From positions 1-34,858 of the forward strand of contig JAHIWP010000079.1 of NCBI GenBank assembly GCA_018816095.1: 34,858 bases of DNA. The letters run 5' to 3'. This document shows positions 1-8,870 of this stretch, piece by piece; position 1 is the stretch's first letter; each line of letters begins with the position of its first letter. The DNA is from Gammaproteobacteria bacterium. GTDB taxonomy: Bacteria; Pseudomonadota; Gammaproteobacteria; Pseudomonadales; Pseudomonadaceae. The notes below the pieces were generated by a model, which did not search any database, had not been told where the DNA came from, and worked only from the letters and a program-made list of their open reading frames with translations. The position numbers and the translations under genes are program-made.

Positions 1-138
1 CACGGTGTAGCCACCCGCTACCTCCCGAACTATCTGGGCTGGCGCCGCATGCTTGAGCGTTATCAGCAGCGTATTGAGCCGACTCACTGCATCCAGGAAG
101 CGGTTGGGCGAACTGTGCAACACGCTATTGGGACATAG
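1..138 (+). CDS. C-terminal end of a probable IS transposase (5' end outside the window)
   Basis: Frame 1 is open from the first base to a TAG at 136-138 and gives 45 residues, including TRYLPNYLGWRRMLERY. From memory, that kind of tail closes IS1595-like (ISXO2-type DDE) transposases, but the catalytic residues lie upstream of the window and cannot be checked. The stop is followed at once by the T-rich side of the aceF terminator. Read on the minus strand, the element would end GGCTATGTCCCAATAG, which could be its terminal inverted repeat; the other end is not visible. The assignment to a transposase is by recall of the motif, and the family is a guess. It is not part of the aceEF operon and is transcribed towards it. 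Confidence 0.5.
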   Translation, partial: HGVATRYLPNYLGWRRMLERYQQRIEPTHCIQEAVGRTVQHAIGT

Positions 139-140
139 CC

Positions 141-167
141 AAAAAAAACCCCGCCAAGAAGGCGGGG
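141..167 (-). terminator. Rho-independent terminator of the aceE-aceF transcript
   Basis: On the minus strand a 7-bp GC stem (CCCCGCC at 149-155 against GGCGGGG at 161-167, loop of five bases) is followed by eight T residues (the A-run at 141-148). It lies 37 bases beyond the aceF stop codon. The probable IS end stops two bases short of the T-run. Confidence 0.9.
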
Positions 168-204
168 TCGAGGTTACGAGCGTGGCGGCTCGAAAGTTGA
201 AGCG

Positions 205-1881
205 TTACAGCAGCATGGTGCGGATGTCCGCAAGCACATCACCCAGACGCTTGGTGAAGCGCGCCGCCGCGGCACCGTTGATCACCCGGTGGTCGTAGGA
301 CAGTGACAGCGGCAGCATCAGCTTGGGCTGGAAGGCTTTGCCGTCCCAGACTGGCTGGATGGTCGCCTTGCTCACGCCAAGAATCGCCACTTCCGGCGCG
401 TTGACGATCGGGGTAAAGCCGGTGCCGCCAATGTGGCCGAGGCTGGAAATGGTGAAGCACGCGCCCTGCATGTCGTCAGCGGAGAGCTTCTTGGTGCGGG
501 CTTTTTCCGCCAGAGCGGCGGCTTCGGCAGCCAGTTGCAGCAAGCTCTTCTGATCGACGTTCTTGATCACTGGGACCAGCAGACCATCTGGGGTGTCCAC
601 GGCAAAGCCAATGTGCACGTACTTCTTGCGGATGATCGCCTTGCCGCTTGGTGCCAGCGAGCTGTTGAAGTCCGGCAGCTCCTTGAGCAGGAAGGCGCAG
701 GCTTTCAGCAGTAGCGGCAGTACGGTGAGTTTGACCCCTGCCTTTTCCGCCACGACTTTTTGCGCAACGCGGAAGGCTTCCAGCTCGGTGATATCGGCCG
801 AATCGAACTGAGTCACGTGAGGCACGTTGAGCCAGCTGCGATGCAGGTTGTTGGCGCCGACCTGCATCAGGCGGGTCATCGCCACTTCTTCGATTTCACC
901 AAACTTGCTGAAGTCCACCACCGGGATCGGTGGGATGCCGGCACCACCGGTTGCTCCGGCGGCTGGGGCTTCTTTGGCCTTCTGCATCATCGCTTTGACG
1001 TAAGCCTGCACGTCCTCTTTGAGCACGCGGCCTTTCGGCCCGCTGCCCGGTACGACTGCCAGCTCGACACCAAACTCGCGAGCGAGCAAGCGTACGGCCG
1101 GCCCCGCATGCACCTTGGCGCCATCGCGCTTGGGCATGGCGGCCACATTGGCGGCCGCGGCGGAGAGCGAGGCAATGGCGCTGACTTCAGCGGCAATGGC
1201 CGGGTTGGCGCCAGCAGGTACCTTGTGGGTTTCGCTGGTGCTTGAAGCGGCGGGCGCTGGGCTCTGGCTTGGTTTTTCAGCGGGTGCTGCTGGGGCGTCA
1301 GCCCCGGCAACCTTGAGCTTGAGGATCAGGTCGCCAGTGCCAACATCGGCATCCAGTTGCACCTCAATACTTTCCACCACGCCGGCAGTCGGCGAGGGGA
1401 TTTCCATGCTCGCCTTGTCCGACTCCAGAGTGATCAGCGACTGGTCGGCTTCGACCGTATCGCCAACCTTGACCAGCACTTCGATGACCTTGGCCTTGCT
1501 GTCCGAGCCGATATCCGGCACATGCACGTCTTGTACGCTGCTGGCTGCTGGTGAGGCCGCAGCAGGTGCTGGCGCAGCGGCTTCGGCGACTTTCGGCGCT
1601 TCGGCAGCAGGTGCTGCAGCTGGAGCCGCAGGCGCTGCTTCGGCATCGCCTTCAACGTCCAGTTCGAGCAGCTCGTCGCCTTCTTTCAGGGTGTCGCCGA
1701 GCTTCACTTTCAGGCTTTTCACCACGCCGGCTTTCGGCGCGGGGATTTCCATACTGGCCTTGTCCGACTCCAGGGTCAGCAGGCTCTGATCAGCCTCGAT
1801 GCGATCACCGACCTTGACCATCAGTTCAATTACTTCACCCTCACCACCACCGATGTCGGGTACGCGAATCAATTCACTCAT
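205..1881 (-). CDS. aceF: Pyruvate dehydrogenase complex E2, dihydrolipoyllysine acetyltransferase
   Basis: Transfers the acetyl group from E1-bound hydroxyethyl-ThDP through lipoyl-lysine to CoA, and forms the core of the cytoplasmic pyruvate dehydrogenase complex. The 558-residue protein has two lipoyl domains, each with the ESDKASME lipoylation motif (Lys41 and Lys156). Ala/Pro-rich linkers separate them from a peripheral-subunit-binding domain at about 257-295 (PAVRLLAREFGV). The C-terminal acetyltransferase domain ends in SYDHRVINGA, with catalytic His531. The ATG is preceded by AAGGAGC at good spacing, and the gene starts 11 bases after the aceE stop, so the two are one operon. Two lipoyl domains is the usual arrangement in Pseudomonas and Azotobacter. 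E3 (lpd) is not in this window. Confidence 0.97.
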   Translation of the reverse strand: MSELIRVPDIGGGEGEVIELMVKVGDRIEADQSLLTLESDKASMEIPAPKAGVVKSLKVKLGDTLKEGDELLELDVEGDAEAAPAAPAAAPAAEAPKVAEAAAPAPAAASPAASSVQDVHVPDIGSDSKAKVIEVLVKVGDTVEADQSLITLESDKASMEIPSPTAGVVESIEVQLDADVGTGDLILKLKVAGADAPAAPAEKPSQSPAPAASSTSETHKVPAGANPAIAAEVSAIASLSAAAANVAAMPKRDGAKVHAGPAVRLLAREFGVELAVVPGSGPKGRVLKEDVQAYVKAMMQKAKEAPAAGATGGAGIPPIPVVDFSKFGEIEEVAMTRLMQVGANNLHRSWLNVPHVTQFDSADITELEAFRVAQKVVAEKAGVKLTVLPLLLKACAFLLKELPDFNSSLAPSGKAIIRKKYVHIGFAVDTPDGLLVPVIKNVDQKSLLQLAAEAAALAEKARTKKLSADDMQGACFTISSLGHIGGTGFTPIVNAPEVAILGVSKATIQPVWDGKAFQPKLMLPLSLSYDHRVINGAAAARFTKRLGDVLADIRTMLL

Positions 1882-1892
1882 CGTTTCGCTCC

Positions 1893-4538
1893 TTAGCAGT
1901 CCAGTGGGTTGAGTTTTTCCGGGTTGATGCCGAACTTGGCGATGGCCTCGGCCACCACTTTAGGTTCGATATCGCCACGGTCGGCGAGGGCTTCCAGGGC
2001 AGCTAGGACAACCCAGTTGCGGTCCACTTCAAAGAAGTGGCGCAGCTTCTTGCGGCTGTCGCTGCGGCCGAAGCCGTCGGTGCCCAGGACTTTGAATTCC
2101 TTGCTCGGTACCCACTGGCGAATCTGCTCGGCGAACAGCTTCATGTAGTCGGTCGAGGCAATCACTGGGCCTTTACGGCCGCCCAGGCATTCTTCCACGT
2201 AGGTCTGCTTAGGCTTCTGGCCCGGGTGCAGACGGTTGCTGCGTTCTACGGCCAGGCCATCACGGCGCAGTTCGTTGAAACTGGTGACGCTCCACACGTC
2301 TGCCGCGACGTTGAACTCGTCACGCAGGATCTTCGCCGCTTCGCGCACTTCACGCAGGATGGTGCCGGAACCGAGCAGTTGCACGTGGTGCGCCGCTTCC
2401 TTCTTGTCTTCTTCGAGCAGGTACATGCCCTTGATGATGCCTTCCTCAACACCCAGCGGAATGGCTGGCTGCTGGTAGGACTCGTTCATCACGGTGATGT
2501 AGTAGAAGACGTCCTGTTGCTCTTCGGTCATCTTCTTCATGCCGTCCTGGATGATCACCGCCAGCTCATAGCCGTAGGTTGGATCATAGGTGCGGCAGTT
2601 AGGGATGGTCGCCGCCAGCATGTGGCTGTGACCGTCTTCGTGCTGCAGGCCTTCGCCGTTCAGCGTGGTACGGCCGGCGGTGCCGCCGATCAGGAAGCCA
2701 CGGGTGCGGCTGTCGCCAGCGGCCCAGGCCAGGTCACCAATACGCTGGAAACCGAACATCGAGTAGAAGATGTAGAACGGCAGCATCGGCTGGTTGTGGC
2801 TGGAGTACGAGGTACCCGCCGCAATAAACGAGCTCATGGCGCCGGCTTCGTTGATGCCTTCTTCGAGAATCTGGCCCTTCTTGTCCTCGCGGTAGAACAT
2901 CACCTGGTCTTTATCGACTGGCTCATACAGCTGGCCGACCGAGGAGTAGATGCCCAGTTGGCGGAACATGCCTTCCATACCGAAGGTACGGGCTTCGTCC
3001 GGGATGATCGGGACGATGCGCGAGCCGATGTCCTTGTCCTTGACCAGCTGCGCGAGGATCCGCACGAAGGCCATGGTGGTGGAGATTTCACGGTCGCCCG
3101 AGCCGTCGAGGATGGCCTTGAGGGTTTCCAGTGGCGGCGTCGGGATGCTGAAGCTCTTGGCGCGGCGCTGTGGCACGAAACCGCCCAGTGCTTCGCGGCG
3201 CTCGCTCAGGTAGCGCGCTTCGGCGCTGCCGGCTTCTGGTTTGATAAACGGCAGGTTTTCCAGCTCGTCATCTTTAACCGGAATGTCGAAGCGGTCGCGG
3301 AACTGCTTAAGGCTGTCGACGTCGACTTTTTTGGTGTTGTGCGCGGTGTTCTTCGCTTCGCCGGCACCGGTGCCATAACCCTTGACGGTCTTGGCCAGGA
3401 TGACGGTTGGCTGGTCTTTGTGGTTGACCGCCTGGTGGTAGGCCGCATAGACCTTGTACGGGTCGTGGCCGCCACGGTTGAGCTTCCAGATCTCGTCGTC
3501 GGACAGATCCGCCACCATCGCTTTGAGTTCTGGCGAGTTGAAGAAGTGCTCACGGACGAACGCGCCGTCCTTGGCCTTGTAGTTCTGGTATTCGCCGTCG
3601 ATGACTTCGTCCATACGGCGCTGCAGGATGCCGTCGACGTCTTTGGCCAGCAGTGGGTCCCAGAAACGGCCCCAAACCACCTTGTTAACGTTCCATCCAC
3701 CGCCACGGAACACGCCTTCGAGTTCCTGGATGATCTTGCCGTTGCCGCGTACTGGGCCGTCGAGGCGCTGCAGGTTGCAGTTGATGACGAAGATCAGGTT
3801 GTCCAGCTTCTCGCGGCCAGCCAGGGAGATCGCACCGAGGGATTCCGGCTCGTCGCACTCGCCGTCACCCATAAAGCACCAGACTTTCTGCTTGCCGGCT
3901 GGGATAAAGCCGCGCGCTTCCAGGTACTTCATAAAGCGTGCCTGGTAGATTGCCTGGATTGGACCGAGGCCCATGGAGACAGTCGGGAACTGCCAGAAGT
4001 CTGGCATCAGCCACGGGTGCGGGTAGGACGACAGGCCTTGACCATCGACTTCCTGACGGAAGTTGTTCATCTGGTCTTCAGTGATGCGACCTTCCATAAA
4101 GGCACGGGCGTAAACACCGGGCGAGGCGTGGCCCTGGAAGAAGATCAGGTCGCCGCCATGCTCCTCGGTCGGAGCCTGGAAGAAGTAGTTGAAACCGATG
4201 TCATACAGCGTCGCGGAGGAGGCGAAGCTGGAAATGTGACCACCCAGATCGGAATCTTTCAGGTTGGTGCGCATCACCATCGCCAAGGCGTTCCAGCGCA
4301 CCAACGAGCGAATGCGGCGTTCCATAAACAGGTCGCCAGGCATGCGTGCTTCGTGGGTCAGCGGGATGGTGTTGCGGTACGGCGTGGTGATCGCGTAAGG
4401 CAACTGCGAACCGCTGCGGGTCGCGAGTTCACCCATACGGGTCATCAGGTAATGGGCACGGTCTTCGCCTTCTTTGTCGAGAACCGATTCCAAGGCGTCC
4501 AGCCATTCCTGGGTTTCGACGGGATCGAGGTCTTGCAT
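1893..4538 (-). CDS. aceE: Pyruvate dehydrogenase E1 component, homodimeric type
   Basis: Decarboxylates pyruvate with thiamine diphosphate and reductively acetylates the lipoyl groups of AceF. The 881-residue length and single-chain layout are those of the alpha2 gammaproteobacterial E1. The ThDP/Mg-binding motif is clear: GDGE at 224-227, followed by NCN at 253-255. The conserved SFASSATLYDIGFNYFF stretch lies at about 104-120. The start ATG has a GGAG ribosome-binding site in the sequence CTGGAGCAAGCC just upstream. It is the first gene of the leftward aceE-aceF operon and diverges from glnE. The intergenic region carries two palindromic operator-like sites (4648-4662 and 4700-4714), suggesting repression by a pyruvate-sensing GntR-type regulator, by analogy with PdhR in E. 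coli. Confidence 0.97.
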   Translation of the reverse strand: MQDLDPVETQEWLDALESVLDKEGEDRAHYLMTRMGELATRSGSQLPYAITTPYRNTIPLTHEARMPGDLFMERRIRSLVRWNALAMVMRTNLKDSDLGGHISSFASSATLYDIGFNYFFQAPTEEHGGDLIFFQGHASPGVYARAFMEGRITEDQMNNFRQEVDGQGLSSYPHPWLMPDFWQFPTVSMGLGPIQAIYQARFMKYLEARGFIPAGKQKVWCFMGDGECDEPESLGAISLAGREKLDNLIFVINCNLQRLDGPVRGNGKIIQELEGVFRGGGWNVNKVVWGRFWDPLLAKDVDGILQRRMDEVIDGEYQNYKAKDGAFVREHFFNSPELKAMVADLSDDEIWKLNRGGHDPYKVYAAYHQAVNHKDQPTVILAKTVKGYGTGAGEAKNTAHNTKKVDVDSLKQFRDRFDIPVKDDELENLPFIKPEAGSAEARYLSERREALGGFVPQRRAKSFSIPTPPLETLKAILDGSGDREISTTMAFVRILAQLVKDKDIGSRIVPIIPDEARTFGMEGMFRQLGIYSSVGQLYEPVDKDQVMFYREDKKGQILEEGINEAGAMSSFIAAGTSYSSHNQPMLPFYIFYSMFGFQRIGDLAWAAGDSRTRGFLIGGTAGRTTLNGEGLQHEDGHSHMLAATIPNCRTYDPTYGYELAVIIQDGMKKMTEEQQDVFYYITVMNESYQQPAIPLGVEEGIIKGMYLLEEDKKEAAHHVQLLGSGTILREVREAAKILRDEFNVAADVWSVTSFNELRRDGLAVERSNRLHPGQKPKQTYVEECLGGRKGPVIASTDYMKLFAEQIRQWVPSKEFKVLGTDGFGRSDSRKKLRHFFEVDRNWVVLAALEALADRGDIEPKVVAEAIAKFGINPEKLNPLDC

Positions 4539-4647
4539 GGCTTGCTCCAGGGCGGAAAGGCTTCCAGAATCGGAGGCCAGGTTTCGCGGACGACTTCGTG
4601 AGTGGCCGCGTGAATTCTTGGATTGACCGGGGGTAGGACCGGCTGTG

Positions 4648-4662
4648 TGTAGTTTTACTACA
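4648..4662. promoter_or_regulatory. Palindromic operator, GntR/FadR-type, proximal to aceE
   Basis: TGTAGTTTTACTACA is a perfect 15-base palindrome (TGTAGT, TTT, ACTACA). Its core matches the published FadR-subfamily operator consensus TNGTNNNACNA, to which PdhR, FadR and LldR sites conform. It lies 110 bases upstream of the aceE start codon. Binding by a PdhR-like repressor is inferred; no regulator gene is adjacent. I could not place a convincing -35/-10 pair around it. Confidence 0.7.
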
Positions 4663-4699
4663 TTCCGGCGCCGATTTCAGCCTTTTGGATACAATCTTT

Positions 4700-4714
4700 G
4701 GTAGTAAAACTACA
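4700..4714. promoter_or_regulatory. Second operator copy, between aceE and glnE
   Basis: GGTAGTAAAACTACA is the reverse complement of the site at 4648-4662 except at one terminal base, so the two are copies of one operator. Centre-to-centre distance is 52 bases, close to five helical turns, which would put two bound dimers on the same DNA face. It lies 90 bases upstream of glnE, so it might affect both divergent genes. The remainder of the 4539-4804 gap holds no ORF that looks real. Confidence 0.65.
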
Positions 4715-4804
4715 ATTATTTTCTGCTAGTGCCGCTGCAGGCTCTTTGAGTGGGGTTTCCCGTCGAGGTTCGGCGCGCTGGCAGATCGTTAAAAAGGATA
4801 GACC

Positions 4805-7753
4805 ATGAGCCTGCCCGCGCTGGCCTCTTTACCCGCTGCCCTAGCCCCTCTTGCAACACGTGCCGAGCAGTCTCTGCGGCAGGCGTTTGCCGGGCTCTCC
4901 CATGCTGCTTCGGCGGCTTATGCGGGCTGGCCGAGTGCGCGCCGCGCGGCCTTGCAGCGCGTGGTGGCGGCTAGCGATTTCGTGGTGCTGCAAGGCGAGC
5001 GTGATCCGCAGATGCTGCTCGATCTGGCCGCCAGTGGTGAGCTGGAGCGCAGCCTCGGTGTGGGCGAGCTGCGCAGTCAACTGGCGCAGGCATTGGTTGA
5101 GTGCGCCGATGAAGATGAGCTGGCGCGGCGCTTGCGGCGTTTTCGCAACCGTCAGCAGGTGCGCCTTATTTGGCGTGATATCAGTCGCCAGGCTGATCTG
5201 ATTGAAACCTGTCGCGACCTCTCCGATTTAGCCGATGCCTGTATCGATCTGGCTTATCAGTGGCTCTATGCGGGCCATTGTGTGCAATTTGGCACGCCCA
5301 TCGGTCGGCATACGGGGCAGGCGCAACAGATGGTGATTCTGGGGATGGGCAAGCTCGGGGCCCATGAACTCAATTTGTCGTCGGATATCGACCTGATCTT
5401 CGGGTATCCCGAAGGTGGCGAGACCGAAGGCGTGAAGCGTCCGCTGGATAATCAGGAGTTCTTTATCCGTCTCGGCCAGAAGCTGATCAAGGCGCTGGAC
5501 GTGATCACCGTCGATGGTTTCGTGTTTCGCACCGACATGCGTTTGCGCCCCTATGGCTCCTCCGGTTCGCTGGTGTTCAGTTTTAATGCCTTGGAGCAGT
5601 ACTACCAAGACCAGGGCCGTGACTGGGAGCGCTACGCGATGATCAAGGCGCGGGTGGTCGGCGGCGATCAGGCTGCCGGCGCGCAGTTGCTGGAGATGTT
5701 GCGGCCCTTCGTTTACCGGCGTTACCTGGACTTTTCGGCGATTGAAGCGCTGCGCGCGATGAAGCAGCTGATCCAGCAGGAAGTGCGGCGCAAGGGCATG
5801 GCTGAGAACATCAAGCTGGGTTCTGGTGGTATCCGCGAGGTGGAGTTTATCGCCCAGGCCTTCCAGCTGATCCATGGCGGGCGCGACCTGAGCCTGCAGC
5901 AGCGCTCTCTGTTCGCGGTGCTGAATACCCTGCGCGACCAAGGCTACTTACCGGCGGCGGTGACCGATGAACTGCGTGATGGCTATGCCTTCCTGCGCTA
6001 TGCCGAGCATGCCCTGCAGGCCATCGACGACCGGCAGACGCAGATGCTGCCGGACAACGATCAAGACCGCGCGCGCGTGGCTTTTATCATGGGCTTCGAC
6101 AGCTGGCAGGCGTTCCACGAACAGTTGATGTACTGGCGTGGCCGGGTCGACTGGCACTTCCGCCAGGTGATTGCCGACCCTGATGAAGAGGAGGGCGGCG
6201 AGCCGGCCGAGGCGGCGGTGGGCTGCGAATGGCTGCCGCTGTGGGACGATATGCAGGACGAAGAATCAGCGTGTCGGCAATTGGCTGAGGCCGGCTTTGC
6301 CGAGCCGCAAGCGGCCTGGCGGCGACTGCTGGGGCTGCGCAACAGTAATCAGGTGCGTGCCATGCAGCGCCTGGGTCGTGAGCGCCTGGATGCCTTTATT
6401 CCACGCTTGCTGGCGCAAACCGTCGAGCACGCTAACCCGGATCTGGTGTTGGAGCGTGTGTTGCCGCTGATTGAAGCCGTGGCGCGGCGCTCGGCTTACT
6501 TGGTGCTGCTCACCGAGAACCCCAATGCCTTGCAGCGGTTGCTGACCCTGTGTGCGGCCAGCCCGTGGATCGCCGAGCAGATCACCCGCTTCCCGCTGTT
6601 GCTCGATGAGCTGCTCAACGAAGGGCGGCTATTTAATCCGCCGCTGGCCCCCGAGCTGGCTGCCGAGCTGCGCGAGCGCTTGATGCGGATTCCCGAGGAG
6701 GACCTGGAGCAGCAAATGGAGGCGCTGCGCCATTTCAAGCTGGCGCATCGTTTGCGCGTCGCGGCCTCGGAAATTGCCGGCAGCCTGCCATTAATGAAAG
6801 TCAGCGATTACCTGACCTGGCTGGCCGAGACGATTCTCGATCAGGTACTCGCTCTGGCCTGGCACCACACCGTGAGCCGCTACGGTGTGCCGCGTCGTGC
6901 TGATGGCAGTCTCTGTAATCCGGATTTCGTCATCGTCGGCTACGGCAAGGTCGGCGGTATCGAGCTGGGCCACGGTTCGGACCTCGACTTGGTGTTTATC
7001 CATGATGGCGATCCGCACGCGGAAACCGATGGTGAAAAGTCCATCGACGGTGCGCAATTCTTCAATCGCCTCGGTCAGCGCATTATTCATCTGCTGACCA
7101 CGCAGACCAACTCCGGTCAGCTGTATGAGGTGGACATGCGTTTGCGGCCTTCCGGTGCGTCCGGCTTGCTGGTCAGCTCGCTGGGCGCGTTCGAGCGTTA
7201 TCAGCAAGGCGAGGCCTGGACCTGGGAGCATCAGGCGCTGGTGCGGGCGCGGGTGTTGGTCGGTTGTGCGCGCGTCGGCAAGGCGTTTGAGGCGGTGCGC
7301 GCCGCAGTGCTGGGGCGTGAGCGCGACCTGGAGACGCTGCGCACTGAAGTCAGCGAGATGCGCGCGAAGATGCGTGACAACCTCGGCAGCAAGGCCACCG
7401 CCGCCGGCACCGCGGCGAATGCCTTCGAGGCTACGGCCCCGTTCGACCTCAAGCAGGACGCCGGAGGTATCGTCGATATTGAATTTATGGTGCAATACGC
7501 GGCCCTGGCCTGGTCGCGCCAGTACCCGGAATTGCTTGAGTTCACCGATAATATTCGCATTCTGGAAGGGTTGGAGCGGGCCGGCTTGTTGCCGGGGGAA
7601 GATGCCCGTTTGCTGCAGGATATTTACAAGGCTTACCGCTCAGCGGCACATCGCCAGGCCCTGCAAAAGCAACCTGGGGTGGTCAGCGGTGAGCAGTTTG
7701 CCGAGGAGCGGCACACGGTGATGCGCATCTGGCGAGCGCTGGGTTTGAGCTGA
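4805..7753 (+). CDS. glnE: Bifunctional glutamine synthetase adenylyltransferase/adenylyl-removing enzyme
   Basis: Adenylylates and deadenylylates glutamine synthetase according to nitrogen status, controlled by PII and glutamine. The 982-residue protein shows the two expected nucleotidyltransferase domains. The N-terminal one has GMGKLGAHELNLSSD at about 180-194 followed by IDLIF (adenylyl-removing side). The C-terminal one has VGYGKVGGIELGHGSD at about 711-726 followed by LDLVF (adenylylating side). Both Asp-x-Asp metal motifs are intact. The ATG has an AAAGGA ribosome-binding site at 4794-4799. It diverges from aceE and is followed after 70 bases by ilvE in the same direction. The glnE-ilvE-waaF order is the one I know from Pseudomonas. 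Confidence 0.97.
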   Translation: MSLPALASLPAALAPLATRAEQSLRQAFAGLSHAASAAYAGWPSARRAALQRVVAASDFVVLQGERDPQMLLDLAASGELERSLGVGELRSQLAQALVECADEDELARRLRRFRNRQQVRLIWRDISRQADLIETCRDLSDLADACIDLAYQWLYAGHCVQFGTPIGRHTGQAQQMVILGMGKLGAHELNLSSDIDLIFGYPEGGETEGVKRPLDNQEFFIRLGQKLIKALDVITVDGFVFRTDMRLRPYGSSGSLVFSFNALEQYYQDQGRDWERYAMIKARVVGGDQAAGAQLLEMLRPFVYRRYLDFSAIEALRAMKQLIQQEVRRKGMAENIKLGSGGIREVEFIAQAFQLIHGGRDLSLQQRSLFAVLNTLRDQGYLPAAVTDELRDGYAFLRYAEHALQAIDDRQTQMLPDNDQDRARVAFIMGFDSWQAFHEQLMYWRGRVDWHFRQVIADPDEEEGGEPAEAAVGCEWLPLWDDMQDEESACRQLAEAGFAEPQAAWRRLLGLRNSNQVRAMQRLGRERLDAFIPRLLAQTVEHANPDLVLERVLPLIEAVARRSAYLVLLTENPNALQRLLTLCAASPWIAEQITRFPLLLDELLNEGRLFNPPLAPELAAELRERLMRIPEEDLEQQMEALRHFKLAHRLRVAASEIAGSLPLMKVSDYLTWLAETILDQVLALAWHHTVSRYGVPRRADGSLCNPDFVIVGYGKVGGIELGHGSDLDLVFIHDGDPHAETDGEKSIDGAQFFNRLGQRIIHLLTTQTNSGQLYEVDMRLRPSGASGLLVSSLGAFERYQQGEAWTWEHQALVRARVLVGCARVGKAFEAVRAAVLGRERDLETLRTEVSEMRAKMRDNLGSKATAAGTAANAFEATAPFDLKQDAGGIVDIEFMVQYAALAWSRQYPELLEFTDNIRILEGLERAGLLPGEDARLLQDIYKAYRSAAHRQALQKQPGVVSGEQFAEERHTVMRIWRALGLS

Positions 7754-7823
7754 ATATAAGGATGTCGGGCGCCCAGGGTGGCCGGCCAACGTTGTACCAA
7801 TCGAGTTTGAGGAGCAGGCAACT

Positions 7824-8747
7824 ATGTCGATGGCTGATCGTGATGGCGTGATCTGGTATGACGGCGAACTGGTGCCGTGGCGCAACGCGACCACTCACGT
7901 GCTGACCCATACCCTGCACTACGGCATGGGCGTGTTCGAGGGCGTGCGCGCCTACAACACGCCGCAGGGCACGGCGATCTTCCGTCTGCAGGCACACACC
8001 GACCGCCTGTTCGACTCGGCCCACATCATGGGCATGAAGATTCCGTACAGCAAAGACGAAATCAACGAAGCCACCCGGGCCGCGGTGCGTGAGAACAACC
8101 TCGAAAGCGCCTATATCCGCCCGATGGTGTTCTACGGATCTGAAGCCATGGGCCTGCGTGCCAGCGGCTTGAAAACCCAGGTGATCGTCGCGGCCTGGAG
8201 CTGGGGCGCCTACATGGGCGATGAAGCCCTGCAGGTGGGGATCAAGGTGCGCACCAGCTCCTTTACCCGTCACCACGTGAATATCTCGATGACCCGCGCC
8301 AAGGCCAACGGCAACTACATCAACTCCATGCTGGCGCTGCAGGAAGCGGTCTCCGGTGGTGCCGATGAAGCCATGTTGCTGGACCCGGAAGGCTATGTGG
8401 CCGAAGGCTCGGGCGAAAACATCTTCCTGGTCAAGAACGGCGTGATCTACACCCCGGAAGTGACCTCGTGCCTGAACGGTATTACCCGTAACACCATCCT
8501 GACCCTGGCGGCCGAGCACGGTATTGACGTGGTCGAGAAACGCATCACCCGCGATGAGGTGTATATCGCCGACGAGGCCTTCTTCACTGGCACGGCTGCC
8601 GAAGTGACGCCGATTCGCGAAGTCGATGGTCGGCAGATCGGTGCAGGTCGTCGCGGACCGATCACCGAGAAATTGCAAACTGCCTATTTCGACCTGGTCA
8701 CCGGTAAAACCGATGCCCATGCCGAGTGGCGTACCCTAGTTAAGTAA
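7824..8747 (+). CDS. ilvE: Branched-chain amino acid aminotransferase
   Basis: Catalyses the last step of leucine, isoleucine and valine synthesis, transferring the amino group of glutamate to the branched 2-oxo acids with pyridoxal phosphate. The 307-residue protein is a fold-type IV aminotransferase. The PLP lysine is Lys160 in MTRAKANGNYINS, and EGSGENIFLVKNG forms the conserved cofactor-binding segment. The start ATG at 7824 has a GAGGAG site at 7809-7814; a second in-frame ATG two codons on is a possible alternative. The early GMGVFEGVRAY segment is typical of the IlvE subgroup. It is followed by a 123-base gap before waaF and is probably transcribed separately from the lipopolysaccharide genes, though no clear terminator separates them. 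Confidence 0.96.
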   Translation: MSMADRDGVIWYDGELVPWRNATTHVLTHTLHYGMGVFEGVRAYNTPQGTAIFRLQAHTDRLFDSAHIMGMKIPYSKDEINEATRAAVRENNLESAYIRPMVFYGSEAMGLRASGLKTQVIVAAWSWGAYMGDEALQVGIKVRTSSFTRHHVNISMTRAKANGNYINSMLALQEAVSGGADEAMLLDPEGYVAEGSGENIFLVKNGVIYTPEVTSCLNGITRNTILTLAAEHGIDVVEKRITRDEVYIADEAFFTGTAAEVTPIREVDGRQIGAGRRGPITEKLQTAYFDLVTGKTDAHAEWRTLVK

Positions 8748-8833
8748 GCGGCCTGCTGCGTCGGATGGGTTGAGCATTGCGATACCCGTCGGGCGTGCAG
8801 GCTAGGCTGATAGCCGAGTGTTGAGTCTGTCCG

Positions 8834-8849
8834 GGAGGCGAAAGCCTCC
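8834..8849 (+). other. Small hairpin with GAAA tetraloop upstream of waaF
   Basis: GGAGGC and GCCTCC form a 6-bp stem closed by a GAAA (GNRA) loop. It is followed by a T-containing but not uniform tract, so it is at best a weak terminator for ilvE or a structured leader of the waaF message. The waaF ribosome-binding site (GGAAG, 8862-8866) lies 12 bases beyond the stem. Confidence 0.4.
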
Positions 8850-8870
8850 TTGGTCGTTTCTGGAAGTGGC

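Noticed and set aside
2037-4601. An 854-codon open frame antisense to aceE
   Set aside because: It mirrors aceE codon by codon, its protein is low in recognisable motifs, and long antisense frames are common in GC-rich Pseudomonas genes. aceE itself is unmistakable.
4690-4716. TACAAT hexamers at 4690-4695 and 4711-4716 as -10 elements of a glnE promoter
   Set aside because: No acceptable -35 hexamer lies 16-18 bases upstream of either, and the second overlaps an operator copy, so I did not call promoters.
7754-7823. Possible regulatory structure between glnE and ilvE
   Set aside because: Only a short self-complementary GGGCGCCC and the ilvE ribosome-binding site are visible; nothing supports more.
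8834-8849. The GAAA hairpin as a true terminator of ilvE
   Set aside because: The following bases are TTGGTCGTTTC, not a continuous T-run, so I list it only as a structure.
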